Program-made: the position numbers and the translations under genes
Shown: piece after piece, positions 43,012 to 56,130 of the stretch
Position numbering within the stretch: position 1 is the first letter of the stretch
Layout of the letters: every line of letters starts with the position of its first letter
DNA from: Oxytricha trifallax
Lineage: Eukaryota; Ciliophora; Spirotrichea; Sporadotrichida; Oxytrichidae
NCBI GenBank assembly: GCA_000711775.1
Contig: ARYC01000183.1
Span: 84,818 to 148,817, forward strand
DNA length: 64,000 bases
Direction of reading: 5' to 3'
Notes under the pieces: model-generated
Seen by the model: the letters and a program-made list of their open reading frames with translations, nothing else
The model's database searches: none
What the model was told of the DNA's origin: nothing

Positions 43012-45350
43012 ATGAACTAAATGAAGAGGAAATTTCACAAAAAATAATAAGTAAATTATGATTAAGTTGCAACTACTATCCAAAAGTATTTCAGAGGCTA
43101 CAGATAAAGACAAATCTATAACGCCATCAAAATTAATCAAATGCTTATGGTAATATCCTATTTTTATTTTCCCTTCTCGTTTTATGCTCGTTTATGTGAC
43201 CATTTACATTTTTTTAGGAATAAGAGCGCTTTTTTGAAGAATAGTTTCTTCAAGATATCGACTAATTCGATGACTATAATTAAAATCTGAATCAATAAGA
43301 CCTTAATCATTTAAGGAACAATTAAATGTCATCGTTGAGCGAAACAGATAATCATTAATAAAGTTTTAAAATACCTTAAGGCTATAAATTTCAGATAGCT
43401 GCTTAAAAAATACAAAAATACTTAAGATCATTTTCTGCTAGAAAGATTGTATCTAATCTTAAAAGTAAAAACGAGAAAAATGTGGATAATCATACCAAAT
43501 ATAAAAGAATCTAAAATAAATCTCAGTTTATCAATTCATCAGAAGTATCTGATAAATGCAAATAATGCTTGAAAGTATTTGAAAATTAAGATTTTCTCTA
43601 GAAACACATCACTTTAGTTCATTAGTAAAACGAATAGTAATCCCAAGAAAGATTAAATATACAAAGTTCTGTACAAAAATTCAAACAACTTTATGAGTAA
43701 GAGCAAGATTCTGTCGGGTAATAGCTTACAACCCCTTTTAGAAACCTTAAATTTAGCAAGAAGCAATATTAGAAATGGAGTGGTAAGATATAGAGTCATT
43801 TCAATAGTATTATTAGCGATCATAACATTACAACCCCTGTGAGAGAACAACTCTATTCAAATATAGGAATATCTAGTATTAAACATTTGAATTCTTAAAA
43901 TGCAAAGAGCTCATCCTAAATTCTAAAATATAACTAGTAATTAAGTTCTGTTTAAATTAAGTAACCAGTGCAAGGAATGATGAAAAGAGCCACTCAAAGT
44001 GTATCATTATTCGATTAAGACTAAATCATAAAATAAAAAAAGACATAAAATCCTGCAAATATTAAACAGAGAGTTAGCTCATCTGTGAAGTAAAGCCCTG
44101 CATAATATTAAAAATAGAATTTATAAGAGAAATATAAAAACAATAAACTCATCAAATAAAATTAGAGATCTGTTTAACAAAGTAAAAATTCAGGTCCTTA
44201 AATTATTGATTAAGATATTGAGAAATTTAGGAATTTGTAAAGTACTAAGAAAGTACTATTTTTCACACCAAAGAGCCATCGATTAAATTAACCTATGCTT
44301 TTTGAGTTTGATTTATATATTAGAGCTGCTGTAGAAATATAGAGACATTTTAGGGGTTATCTATAATTATTTAAGTAACAAATTCTCAAATTATTTATAT
44401 TATACAAAGAATGTATATGTGTGGTGGTTTCATAAATCTAAGAAAATCCATTGTCAAAATACAAAGGCTTATAAGGAATTTTCTAAGTAAAAGAAATTAA
44501 AAATACAATAATTATTTGGATTTCCTTGAAATAAAGTCACGAAAAATTGTTACAGAGATGAAAAACTTCTACAAAATCTTATACTTATTTTAAAATCTAT
44601 TAGAAGTTTGATAAGCTAAGCCTCTATCAAGAAATAACAGGACAAACAATTGATTATGTTTAAAAAGCAGAGGGTTACAGAAAATATTTAGAAAAAAATT
44701 GTTCATTAATCAAGCAAAAGATTTGTCATAATTAAGTAGACTAAGAGATATAAGTTAATGATTTTTCACAATATCGCTCGATTGATAATTTTGAATCCTT
44801 AAAAACTCCAGCTAAAAATCACAAAATCACTTAGAATGACGACTTTAATAAAGACTAAATGATATAGAGCTTGAAGTCAGAAGTTTAAGCTTTAAGAATT
44901 CTGCTTTATAAAGATTTGGGAATTAATAAAATAAATAGAGGTAATATCCCCAAATAATTCAACACTTAAATATTTTTTTTAACTTCCTTTTAAAGATTCT
45001 TAAAAGACAATAAATTTCCATAATAATGAGACAATTGACCAAAGGGATGCGAGTATGCATTTAACAAATTCAGGGTCAGCTTTGGCGACATAAAATGATG
45101 AAGTAGAGTATAAAAGTTTACAAGTTTTGAGAGAAAGGTTAGCAAGTTTGTAAAAGACTCAGCCAGACTAAAACCAATCTCAACTTTACAACAATAGAAA
45201 CATATATGGATCATCTGTGAAAGGCAGGGAAAGTTAAATGAGTATCGTCAGTGAAAATCAAGCAAATTAGATTGAAATACTTAAAGGTTAGAGCAGACCA
45301 TTGACAAGCCAATCTCACTTTAATGAATAAAAAGATATATAATTTTTAGC
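43012..45350 (+). CDS. IQ-motif and C2H2 zinc-finger protein
   Basis: Begins MNQMKRKFHKKQQ, then a first IQ motif TTIQKYFRGYRQRQ split from the rest by a 68-nt intron (43150-43217). A second IQ is AAQKIQKYLRSFSARK. A single C2H2 finger follows (CKQCLKVFENQDFLQKHITLVH, split here as CKQC then HITLVH). A long Asn/Gln/Ser-rich middle leads to a third IQ-like helix (AVEIQRHFRGYLQL) and a fourth (IVKIQRLIRNFLSKRN). Frame steps near 44400, 44605 and 44980 imply further IESs that I could not delimit. The end, about 45300-45350, is uncertain. Repeated IQ motifs predict calmodulin or centrin binding, as in basal-body or cortical proteins. Confidence 0.7.
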
Positions 45351-45429
45351 AAAATGTTGTAAGATAGAACTAATTCTTAATTTACAAATAGTTAAAATTC
45401 ACAGTATATATAAATATAGTTTAATATAT

Positions 45430-48400
45430 ATTCAGTAAAAGCCGCGTTATAAAGGTGAGCGGTTGTCTTTACAAGTCCGTTTTAAATCCAGAGCTGCCAG
45501 CCATAGTAGATTTTATTAGGTTTTATGCTTCTTCTTGTGCATATCTAAGTTTGCCTGTCAGCTTTTCGTTCTCATCCAATAGTTTTCTAATTACTTGAGA
45601 CTTATCAGCTAGGTCAACGCTGAGCTTTTCTCTTTCAGCTGTTAGAACCTGTACATTTTTAGCTATTTCATATCCATCTAATGAGAATTGTCTTAGATCC
45701 TCATTTTCATTGGCGAGAGTATCGTTTTCATTTTCAAAGTGAGCAATCTTATCTTTAAGTCTTTCGATGAGCTCCATGTTTTTCCTTAGATTATCCAAAG
45801 TTTCCATATTCTTCATAGTTTTAGTAATTTTGCACCACTTTAAGAATCCTTGATGCAATTGTCGCTTTCTGTAGTTAAGCCAAAGAGAAAGTGCTAACTT
45901 TTAACCCTTAACATAATTCTCTACTAAAGCTTCTCTTTAATTATTCATGTGGTCTAGAGTGTTTTCTTTTTCGTCAATCTGCTCAGCTATATTATCAAGT
46001 TACTTGTTGTTTTTGACTGTTCTGTCTTCCAGTTATAAAAATAGTAATCAAATTATTTTACAAAGTGATTTTACTATACTTCTTGCTTAGGTTGGTTAAG
46101 GCTGATCTTTAATCTCCATGATAAGACTTCCACTTATCAAAGGCATGGTGCAAATCGCATTTTACATACTCTGATCTTTTGTCTGCAAAGTTTAACCAGT
46201 ACCTGAATAACTTATTCAATAAATAATTGTCAACAATATACTTTCTTAAGTGTACGAACTGCTTCCATCTATCTAGCATCATGGGTAGAGTATATAGCTC
46301 TTCATTATAGTGTTAGAATCTCTTCACACCTTTTAATAAAAGGGTTTTTTACCTGTCTTTCTCTTTCTTTAAAGCCTCTTAAATGTCTTTGGGATCGTAC
46401 CCCTCCTTGGACATAAATTCTTTGATATTTTTTAATTGGATGTTGGCTTCGAATACTTCTTCTCTTATAGGTCCTTCTTCATGCATCTCTAGGGCTACAG
46501 TTCTTTCATTTGCAGTTTAAAATCCAAATATATTAGGGAAAGTTTAATTTAATTTTTTCAGAAATGATTAATAATATCTTAAAATGAATTTTTATAAATA
46601 TAAATTCTAAATTCATATAGATTTTATTGCTTAAAAATTATTATTTTAATTTAAATTAGCAAAAATGAATTAAAGTTCTGTATATTAGAATATTATTTTT
46701 TTCAAATAAATTTATTTATATCCTTATAATCTTTCACAGATAATATTTTAGAACTTTAAGAAAAGATTAGGCATAGTTTTGTAAAGCATTAAGAGTTAAT
46801 CTTATCAAAATAAAAATTTATATCATATTCATTAATTTTGATTAAATGATTGTTAATGTTATCTTTTTTTCTCTGAAATAAGAGATATAGTATTTTATCT
46901 CTTAAATTTAACCCAATTACAGTGGAATATTAATAAAGAAGTAAAACAAAACATGTATTACGCTTGAATATAAAATGATAAAAAATATTATAGGATAAAG
47001 TCTCTTTCCACTTTAAAAAGAAGTGTCTAAGTTTATTACCAACACATTGAAGAATAGTGAATGACTTAATCATATGCTCTTTCTTGCTGAGCAAACTTCT
47101 GACTCTAAGATCATTCAAGTATTGCTACTTTCTTCTCATAACTAATTTAGTAAGGATGGACTGAATATCATTCGATGCATTTTGCTTTCTTGTTTAGTGT
47201 ACATAGTTTTTAGCATTTGAGAATGAATGAATGCCATTAAAGCTTAATTTAAGGCATTAGTGATCATGAATCTTAGCTAAGTTTGATAGTCTCTAACAGA
47301 GTTCTTTCGCATTGTAGAATTGATTCTTGATTGCATTGAAATACTATCTCAATCTAATTTGGAGCACTTTGACTTTTAATTTCTTAGTTCTTATTCTAGC
47401 GAGTTTTGTAGAATTCTTTCTACAGTTCCATTTGTACAAAGCCATTTTCTTTTGAAATTCAATTGCTGAAGCGTTATATTGATCGTCTTTAGCATTCTGA
47501 AATTTAAGCAGCTGAGTCACATTCTTCCAGCCTTAGAAGAGATTTCTTAAGTTATGCTTCTTAATTATTCTCTCTGAGCGATTTTAGTTGGTCTCCTTAA
47601 ATACAGCTTTTTTGTTTTCGTAGTCTTGGATTGTCTTATTTGTTTCACTTTCAACCTCCTCTAGAGTTGAGGTAATCATTTTAAATTAACCAGATCTCCA
47701 GACTGAAAAGGCATTACCGCACGTTCTCTTCCAGAATTTCATTCTGAATCTGTTTAACTTTTCTGACATGTTGTTGTGGTTGTCTGCTTCTCGGCTGAAT
47801 TATCTGATTTTCATAAAAATCTAAATATTAAGAAATATTTAAAAATATTAATTATTAGATGATATTAAGTTAAATTATTTAATGGTGACAATTAAATCTT
47901 TTAAAATATCTATCTTGATAATATTCGTTATGAAATTAAGATAAAATTTTGAATATAATTTGTGATTAAATAGAAAAATATTAAATTGGCAGGATATTTA
48001 AATTTAAGGCAGTAATTGCCATCAAATTTATTAAATCTACATGCTTCTGAGAAATGAAACTAAATAGTATTAAAAATATTAAAATCTGGCTAAATAATTG
48101 AAATGTTCAATTAATCATCTAAAAATATTACTAAAATAGATTTTCTTAACTAACTTTAATCTAAATTATTCTATATAAAAAATTATCTCTTTGATTTATA
48201 TTGTAATAAAAATAATTTCATAAGAGCACTGTTCCATAAAGATTTAGTCATAACTTTTTCGACACAATTGATGAAATTGACTTATAGGGAAATAATATTT
48301 ATATATTTATTTTCCTGTTAAAATTATATTTAAAACTTAAACATTTTTTTCTTTTAAATAATTTGACTTCTCTTTTAACATATTATCTCCACTGAGTAAG

Positions 48401-51400
48401 AATGTACCTCTTTTAGCACATAAAATCGTTCTTATCCACTCTATTTACAATCATAGCTACACTCTTCTACAATCTCTAATTGTAAATTCTCTATTGTTCT
48501 TTAGTTTTTTCCAGCTCATCTAATAGCTGATGATTGTCTCCAGTGTAATTCCTCTATTATGAGTCAAGTTAGAATTGAGCATCTTTCACTCTGAGCTCTT
48601 CTTTCTTGAGGAGATCCTTTTTCTCGTCAATTTTACAGTTTTAAATCCAATTCTAAAGGGCTGCTTTCACCATGTAGAATTGATGCTTGCGCCAGTGGTC
48701 GATGTACTTCTTGAAGATTTTTTCCTTTCTTTTTTCGAAATCCACGTACTCTTTCCATTTTTCAAAGCCTCGAGTTTCAGACACATAGTAAACTGATAAG
48801 TTAATTATATAGGGCTTTAGTAACTAATAACTCAAATTTAAAATCTAGCGAATGCATTTGAAATGATTCTTCTTGCTTAAGTTGTCATTTAATCTTTTAG
48901 GTTAGATATGGCTATTTATTGATCAGTGTCATTTTAATGCAAGTTCCCAATTTAATGATTTAGTTCTTCAATGTTTGACACAACTTTATTTTGGCAGTCT
49001 GTAAGTTGAATTTCGTTTTGCTTTTGACTCCACTCTTACCATTTCTTAAGAGCAATTTGCTTCATGCCAAGATCAAGTCTGAGATACATTCTATTCCAGT
49101 ACCTCTTTGCTTTTATGTGATTATCGATGAAAATTGTCCAGGAATTGAGAACTTATCTTTTAAGTCTTTCATCTCTAGTCTTTTTGTACTGAGTACATCT
49201 TTCCTCATTAATTTAATCTTGCTTTTTACTTTTAATTTTGCTTAAGTAAAGATCGAAAGCCTATCTTAAGAATCTCTTTCTCATCCTACTGATAATGGTG
49301 TCAGCTCCAACATAAAAATTATTTTTTTATGAATAAATATCAATGTGATTTCACTCCATTCTCTTTGATATTCATACTAGCTATTTAGTCTCTCCATCTT
49401 CCTAGAGCAAGTTACTTCATTCTCCTTTGATAAGAAGTCACACACTTTAAAGTGTGTTTACTTTATGAGCAATCTAATTGCTCTTTTCTATTTGATATAT
49501 CCTTTTGCAAATCTAGAATATCATTTTGGAGATTGGTACTATCAAATTAGTACTCTTGAATTAGCATTGATTGAGCTGTTAGCTTATTTTAATCGTTCAA
49601 AGCTTTCCAATAAGTGAATGCTTTTCTAATTTTTTCCATGTAAATTTAAATAATTAATGAACGTATAAGAATGACAGGGTCAATTTCATAGTAAGTTCTA
49701 TTTAAATGATATGTAGACCTTGATAATTTTATCTTTAATAGTGGTCCTTAAGGTTTCTTTGTACTCTTCACTGTGTTATTTCCATAATTCAAAATACTCA
49801 TATAACTATTTAGACATCATTTTCTTAACACTTTAACATGCTCTTTGCTTAGCCTTAAATTTATTTTGCACTTCAATATCTTCATTTTGAGCTGTTATAC
49901 TTTCGATCATTGGTAGCTCCTCTTCTTATAAGATGTGATTAATTTTCAGAAACTTTTCGGTTTCTTTGTGGATTCTAAAAGCGTCAAAGCACTACTTTAA
50001 AATTGTGCTGTCACAGTTTCTTCTGAAATGCATGGCTTAAACACTTGTGGCCCATTAAGATTTTTAATAGGTGAGATGATCTTTCCAAGCCTTAAGACAG
50101 TGGAAAAGTATGTTGATTCTTTTTCTTTTGTTTTCTGTAACTTAATACTTGAAGTTGTGAAAAAGGATTGTGAGATATTGCTTTTGTGAGAATTACTTTG
50201 ATAGTAAGTTTAATCTCACTTGAGCATCAATGTTTGTCACATGATTTTACCAATTATTGAAGGCACCTGATAACTTATTGAAGTAAAGTTTCCAAATTAA
50301 CTTCTTAACTTTTGTCTTTTATAAGTTGAACTTATCAAGTCTCTCTTTCCAAATGATAAAGGATCTTTTTAATTCTTGGTTTAGATCTTTACATTAAATG
50401 TTCCATATTCTTTAGACTGCTTAATTCTTGAGTTCATAATCTCTGATTCTTCTATCGTAAGCTGATTTCCATGCAACAAACATTTTCAATTTAAGATGCA
50501 CATTGTTAGCTTATTCAGCAAGGAGTTCAGATTACTTTTTCATTTTAATTGGCATTATAGCTAAACTAAACCATTATCTTAGGCCAATCCTCATTCTATA
50601 ATGGCCAGTCTTTTCCAGAATCTTGGCAAAAACTCCAAGCTTTTAATGGGTTTTCTGGTCAAAATCGCAATATTCCTTTATTTTTTAAATTGAATAAAGG
50701 AATGTATTTCTATGAGCAAGGTCAAGTTATTAAAACATTATCTTGGCTGTAATTAGTTTAGCATGCTTTCTGTTATGAGCTTCCATTTCAGATCTGTCAT
50801 GACTAATTTCTCTCACGCATTCGTCATATTTACGATTGAGAAGGTCAAGTTTAGATAATAAATCATTTCTTTCTTATTGAAGTTTAATTACGATTCTGTC
50901 CAAGTCTCCCTTTTCATGACCTTCAATAATTAAGTCTTGCTTTAAACCTTCAATGGTATTATTGAGCTGTTTAACTTTTTCATTAGTGAAGTACATCTCT
51001 TTCTCAAGATCTTGAAACTTACTCGCCTTTTGGTTTAATTAAAAACCGAGGTCTTAATTGCTCTTTGATATTTCATCAGATCTATCTTGCAATTTTCTTA
51101 ATTCATTTATGAGATCTGTCCTGTATAGATCTAGGTCTTTGATTTGTTGCTTTACTTTGTGATTTCTATCACGTTCATAAACTAGATCCTCGTTCATGTA
51201 ATTATTGACTTTGTCAACATTATCTTCACATTAAAGCAGCTTCTTTAACTCACTTGCTTCAATAGCGGATTGCTTCAGTCTTTGATAAATATCCTCTTTT
51301 TCCCTTTTAACTCTGTCATGTTCTTGCATAACTAAATTCAACCTTCTCATTAGGCTTGAGTTATCGTTTTGGATAGCATTAATGTGATCTTTAATGTGAG

Positions 51401-51891
51401 GAGGTGGTTGTATAATAGCATCTGAAGCACTTGAATTGCTATTACTATTAATTTACTATTGAGGTCCTAGAGTAAAATGTTGGGCACTGGGTCTATCTCT
51501 CTCTGGCACTGATTAATTTGACTTTCCTGAGACGTATGGATCACTAAATAAAAAATGATAAGATAAAATGAAATTACACTCCAAAACCATTTGATCTTGC
51601 CAGACTATTTGAAAGTGCTAGACTTCCACTATCAACGTAGGGATCTCTAGCTTGAGATGAAACACCTGAATACAATTATTTCCTCAATTCTTCTTGTCTT
51701 CTTTTTTCATAAAGTTCTTCTTCGTCTCTAACAGGACTCATAATTTATGGTTATCTCAAGCCAGCATGCTGCTAAGTTGATTGACCAATTTCACTATATT
51801 CTTTTCGTCTTAATGGAGATCCACTCTTTTCTCTGTAAATGTTTTATTGAGATGAAGGTGGTCCCAAATGTTGATGCTAATAACCGTTCAT
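45430..51891 (-). CDS. Giant Sfi1-like centrin-binding repeat and coiled-coil protein
   Basis: One large minus gene starts MNGYQHQHLGPPSSQQN at 51891. After about 270 residues of disordered and heptad sequence it carries many Sfi1-type repeats: helices with a conserved Trp or aromatic followed by a charged tail, such as LKMFVAWKSAYDRR, FIIWKERLDKF, AFNNWQNHVTN, CLKAWKDHL, ALKKWQEWSQ and KYIDHWRKHQ, continuing at 47770-47000 and 46500-46080. The C-terminal part is a coiled coil (TLANENEDLRQFSLDGYEIA). A 97-bp IES with pointer TAATTTT (49627-49730) joins TTIKDK to IRKAFTYWKALN exactly. Gaps at about 47830-48300 and 46560-46980 are AT-rich and are probably further IESs. Sfi1 proteins scaffold centrin in basal bodies and other fibres. 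The 3' end is not resolved. Confidence 0.8.
49627..49730. other. IES, 97 bp, pointer TAATTTT
   Basis: Copies at 49627-49633 and 49724-49730. Excision on minus gives TTIKDKIRKAFTYWKAL. Confidence 0.85.
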
Positions 51892-52709
51892 ATTAAAATA
51901 ATTAGTTTAGTTAATTTTTTTAGCAAGAGTTTATATGCGGGGATAAAAATCTTTTCCCTTATTTTTAAATTAAACATAATTAGTTGTTAGAAATATAATC
52001 AAAAATATTTTAAATTCAATTTACCAGCTCTTTCTTTACAATTTTAAATGTCTTAAATATAACTTTATTGAATAAAGCAATTCTAAAGAAAGAAGAATCG
52101 CAACGAACTCTAAAAGCTTTACAAAATTTCCAAGCTCTCATTAAAAGCTAAGAGGGTAAATTAACATTTCAAACTGAATTATTTATAATCTCTTTAGATT
52201 AATTTCTTTTTATTATGAAACATGAAAATGAGCATCTCGATTATGTATTTTTATGCTGAATTCAAACAATGCTTAAGCAAATCCTTAGATAAATTAGAAA
52301 TAATTAGATCCAAAAGTATTCAAACATTAGAAATCGCTTTCTTTGTCGCATGATTTCAGTTTGAACTCAACCTAATCTCAAAATCAACTAATTTAAAAGC
52401 CTTCACAATCAAATGATTTGAACTAGTTTTAATTAACTTAGCTGGATTAATAGATGAATACTTTCAACCTAGACAACTTAAATTATTTATGCTAATTTTA
52501 TTTGTTCAATTTCTAATATTTCTAGAATCAATTTATTGAACTTGAAGAATACAAAAACTGATAGTTATGTATAACATTTATTTAAAAGTCTTTAGATTTA
52601 CTATTTAAATAATAATTTGAATCTGAATTTAATAGTGATAAGATATTATTTATCTTTTTTAATCATTAATAAACAATACAACTTAGATGACGAGTGTTTA
52701 TTACTTGAT
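51892..52709. other. Intergenic interval with one weak plus-strand open stretch
   Basis: Between 52010 and 52258 a plus frame reads plausibly (NKAILKKEESQRTLKALQNF) but has no good start and is followed by a TGA, after which the same frame stays open about 35 codons more. It may be a decayed or isolated coding segment; the remainder is AT-rich. It also holds the upstream region of the Sfi1-like gene. Confidence 0.4.
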
Positions 52710-55060
52710 ATGCCAAAATATGCTTAAACTTCTTAAAGTAAGACACCCCAAATAAATAGGAAGAACTCCAGTACACCCATAGGAATGCCCCCAAAACCCC
52801 CTAGTTCAATTTTATCTCAATCAACTAACAAACCCCTGAAGAAAGATAACTCCAATAAGAATTTGAGTTTAAGAAACTCATAAAACTACCCCATGTAAAA
52901 TACTTCAAATCAAGGTTCTAATAAATAATAATTTGATCAAGGACTTAGAAATACTTAAAACATTAACGATTTAAGTTTAGATTAAGATCAGTAATTAGAA
53001 CAACTATTAATGATGAGTACATAGAATAGGAGTAATAAGTAATCCTAGAAAAATTAAGCTTTAGGAAAAGAAAATGATAATAATATCAATATTCTAATCA
53101 CAGATGAAGATGATAGAGAGGCAATGTTCAATAAAAATGGTTAATTCTAGTTTGATTAGTATCTAGCTTCAAGTCAAAATGACATAAACTTACTCAATGA
53201 TGATGATGAAATTAATTTCTATTGATAATTTGTTTTTATTTTAAACATTTATTACTCATTTACAATAAGCTATAATATTGAATCTACACAGCTTTTAGAA
53301 TAGTAAAATAAATTTTCTGTAATAAAAAATGACTACAATAAGGTAATTAAGAATTTATGTATATCAGGTTGAACAAATTTATGTTATAGGTATTAAAAAG
53401 ACATGTAACCGAGTTTACTCTAAAGAATAAAAGACTCTTCATCAACTCTTGCCCATGATAGATAATCACGATCAATCCTTGACCCCTATAATCCAGGAAA
53501 CTTAAACTAAAATCATCATACTTAACCTTGAATAAATTCAAGAATAGGAGGCAGTACAGGAAATTCCTAATCAATCGATAGTCACTTCAATTCCAGTAAC
53601 TTACTGCAGTATTCGTAAAATTTACAAAGCCAAAATATGTTTCAAAGCACCAATACAAGTGCACAGCTTAGAAATTTAACTATGAACAATAATGTTCAAA
53701 GTTTGGATTAAACAGAGGAGTAGCTCACAAATATAAATAGCTATCTGAAAATTGTAATTATAGCAAAATAATCAAAGAATTAATCTTTTTAACTTAAATT
53801 TTACTGTATAGGTGGACAAAGAGCTAGATTTAATTAAGTAGAAACAAAATTAGGATAAGTTTGAGGAGGGAGATCCAATAACAATACTGCACTCTAAAGA
53901 GGGTAGTCAAACAAATAAAGCAAGAGAAATCATAATTTAGACTGAAGACCCCAGAGAGTAATATATTCTTTGATAATATTTAAAATATTTATATAGTAAA
54001 ATGATTGAAAGTCTACTGAAGAACAATATAGAAATTCGTTAACAAATGGAAGAAATTAGTACATTCACAGTTAATGTCATTTAAAAGTTGAAAATAAGGC
54101 ATTATTAAGTTAATTAATTTTACTTGAATATCATATAGAATTTTATTAAGAGGAGTAAAAAATAGAGAAAGATCCAGACCTAGAAATAGTTGAGATAGAA
54201 GTCGATAAGTCACATCATTAATGTTTAATGTTGAAAGATCAACTCAGAAAATTAAATGAGAGATTTGATCGACTAACAAATGCAGAAAAAATCAATGAAT
54301 TTTCTAATGCAACTACGGATAATTAAAGGCAAATAGCTTTTTTAAATGATAAAATTAAGTGCTTAGAATCAATGATTTAGAAATAAAATGCACTCAAGGA
54401 TTAACCAAACCCTGTTAAAGATTAGATACAACTTTTATATATATATTTTTTAACTAGAAGAAGGTCAATTGAAAGCCTAGATAAAGCAAATGAAAAAACG
54501 TTTCAGATAGTTAGATAAGTCAAACAGAGAGGAAGTTAAAATAAATCAGTAGGATTTTGGGAATATTTACAATGCCGCAAAGTAGATAGAGAGACTAAAA
54601 ACTCATTTAACTTTGATAAAAACCAATCGCACTATAATCTCAAATAATTCATAGCCAAACTTAAGTAATAATCATAATACTGCTGCTTATAACAGCTCTA
54701 CTAATAATTAACAACAAAATAGAGAATCGACAAATTAAACTAATTTCAATATTATAAAACAAGCTACCACTACTAATCGTAATGAATAAAATCTTGATTT
54801 TTCAAAGTTAATCGGTCTTGAAAATTAGGGGTTGAGCTAAGTTGAGAATGACATATAAAAGAATAAAAAGTTGATTTAATTTAAAAAGAAAATGCTTGAA
54901 AATGAAACTAAAATTGAAAGCCATTTTCTTATAACTTAGTTCAATTTTTGTATTTTAGTAAATATCAAGAATTAAATTTATCTTGATGTTGAAACCAATT
55001 AAAATAATCATCTAAGTGGATATTTTACGATTTAATAACATAATATTGCAAAATACATGA
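52710..55060 (+). CDS. Asn/Gln-rich coiled-coil protein, unknown
   Basis: Starts MPKYAQTSQSKTPQINRKNS, Pro/Asn/Gln-rich at first. After a gap of about 330 bp (53225-53560), SIDSHFNSSNLLQYSQN continues. An intron near 53755-53811 leads to VDKELDLIKQKQNQDKFEEG. Coiled coils follow (LKDQLRKLNERFDRLTNAEK; GQLKAQIKQMKKRFRQLD), then an Asn-rich tail. Several frame steps (about 53970, 54130, 54465) imply IESs that I did not resolve. It may be continuous with the next plus-strand gene. The function is unknown. Confidence 0.55.
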
Positions 55061-55166
55061 AATGATTTTGTAAATTTGAATTTATTATGTAAAATTGCCA
55101 ATAAATAATGTCTGGAATTTTCAATAATATATTTTTATATTTTTTATTTGGATTTGACTTTCTTAA

Positions 55167-56130
55167 ATGTACAATCAAAAATTAAAATAGCAAGAGAATT
55201 AATATTCGAAAAGTTTAAAATCAATCTAAGACGCAGAAGAGATTATTCTATTAAAAAACCAGGAAAATTAAAGTTTAGCAGAAGAGTTGAAATAACTTTA
55301 GAATATAATTGACCCTGATTTACTTAAAATCTTTATGCAAAATGTTGCTTAACCTAATCTTACCGAAAGGCCTGGCATGCAATAGTAATCTTTGAATTCA
55401 AACTCTGGGGGGTTAGCTCTTGTAAGAAGTTACGCTAATTTGAGTGCTAAGAAAAAGCTTACAAGCAATGAAGATAATCAATATGAAAGGATGAAAAGGT
55501 AAATCTAAGAAAAGACAATCAATAACACTAATAAAAATGGAAGTAAGATCAATCAAAGTTTGAAACTTGACAGCTTTACTGAAGAATTTAGGAGTTCCAC
55601 AGAGCAAACTAGTGCTACAACGATACCAAAGAACAATTAATAGATATATAAAAGCATGCATGTAGGAAAAAGACTCTAAAATCTCAAGTAACTTTAGAAG
55701 GAAGAAAGAAAATCAAATAATACGACAACTAATAATCAATCTGGGAGAGTCTAAGAGCGGAGCAGATCAATTAATAATAACTATAATTAGAATCATGTAT
55801 AAACCAATCCTCAAAGTCAATTTAGGAATTAAAGATTCCGAAACATATTGAACAATAATCATGATGAAAGTTTTGAGGAAGCGAAACATCTAGATGTGGA
55901 CAATGAAGCTATATCGCAGTTAAGAAGTAATTTAATTTAACATAGAATCGGTGTAAATCAAAATAGAGAGCTGCTAGATATACCTGAAAGAATTGTCTTA
56001 AATGACAAAGTTCATGGTCTTGTATAAATAGGTAAACATATTTAATGATTTTTAATATGAGAAAATGTAGAGAATTTTCCTGACTATAAGTATGAAGATT
56101 CTGAAAGAATAATGAATAAATTAATAATAT
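55167..56130 (+). CDS. Asn/Gln-rich coiled-coil protein, unknown
   Basis: MYNQKLKQQENQYSKSLKSI opens an uninterrupted frame with an early coiled coil (LLKNQENQSLAEELKQLQN) and a long basic, Asn/Ser-rich region, through about 56032. A short intron (GTAAACAT..TATGAG) then leads to ENVENFPDYKYEDSERIM. The frame runs into the 3' end of the reductase on the opposite strand without a stop, so its end lies in that overlap or in a separate germline segment. Confidence 0.6.

Noticed and set aside
43653..43850. Minus-strand frame starting Met-Phe-Ser-His
   Set aside because: It is the antisense of the strongly coding IQ/zinc-finger gene and has no domain.
44990..45214. Minus-strand frame of about 74 codons
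   Set aside because: The plus strand codes for the hydrophilic C-terminal part of the IQ protein; the antisense frame is Leu/Phe-rich and featureless.
52788..52801. A CCCCAAAACCCC telomere-like string
   Set aside because: It lies in an open reading frame as Pro-Lys-Pro-Pro codons and has no adjacent element or pointer, so it is probably coincidence.
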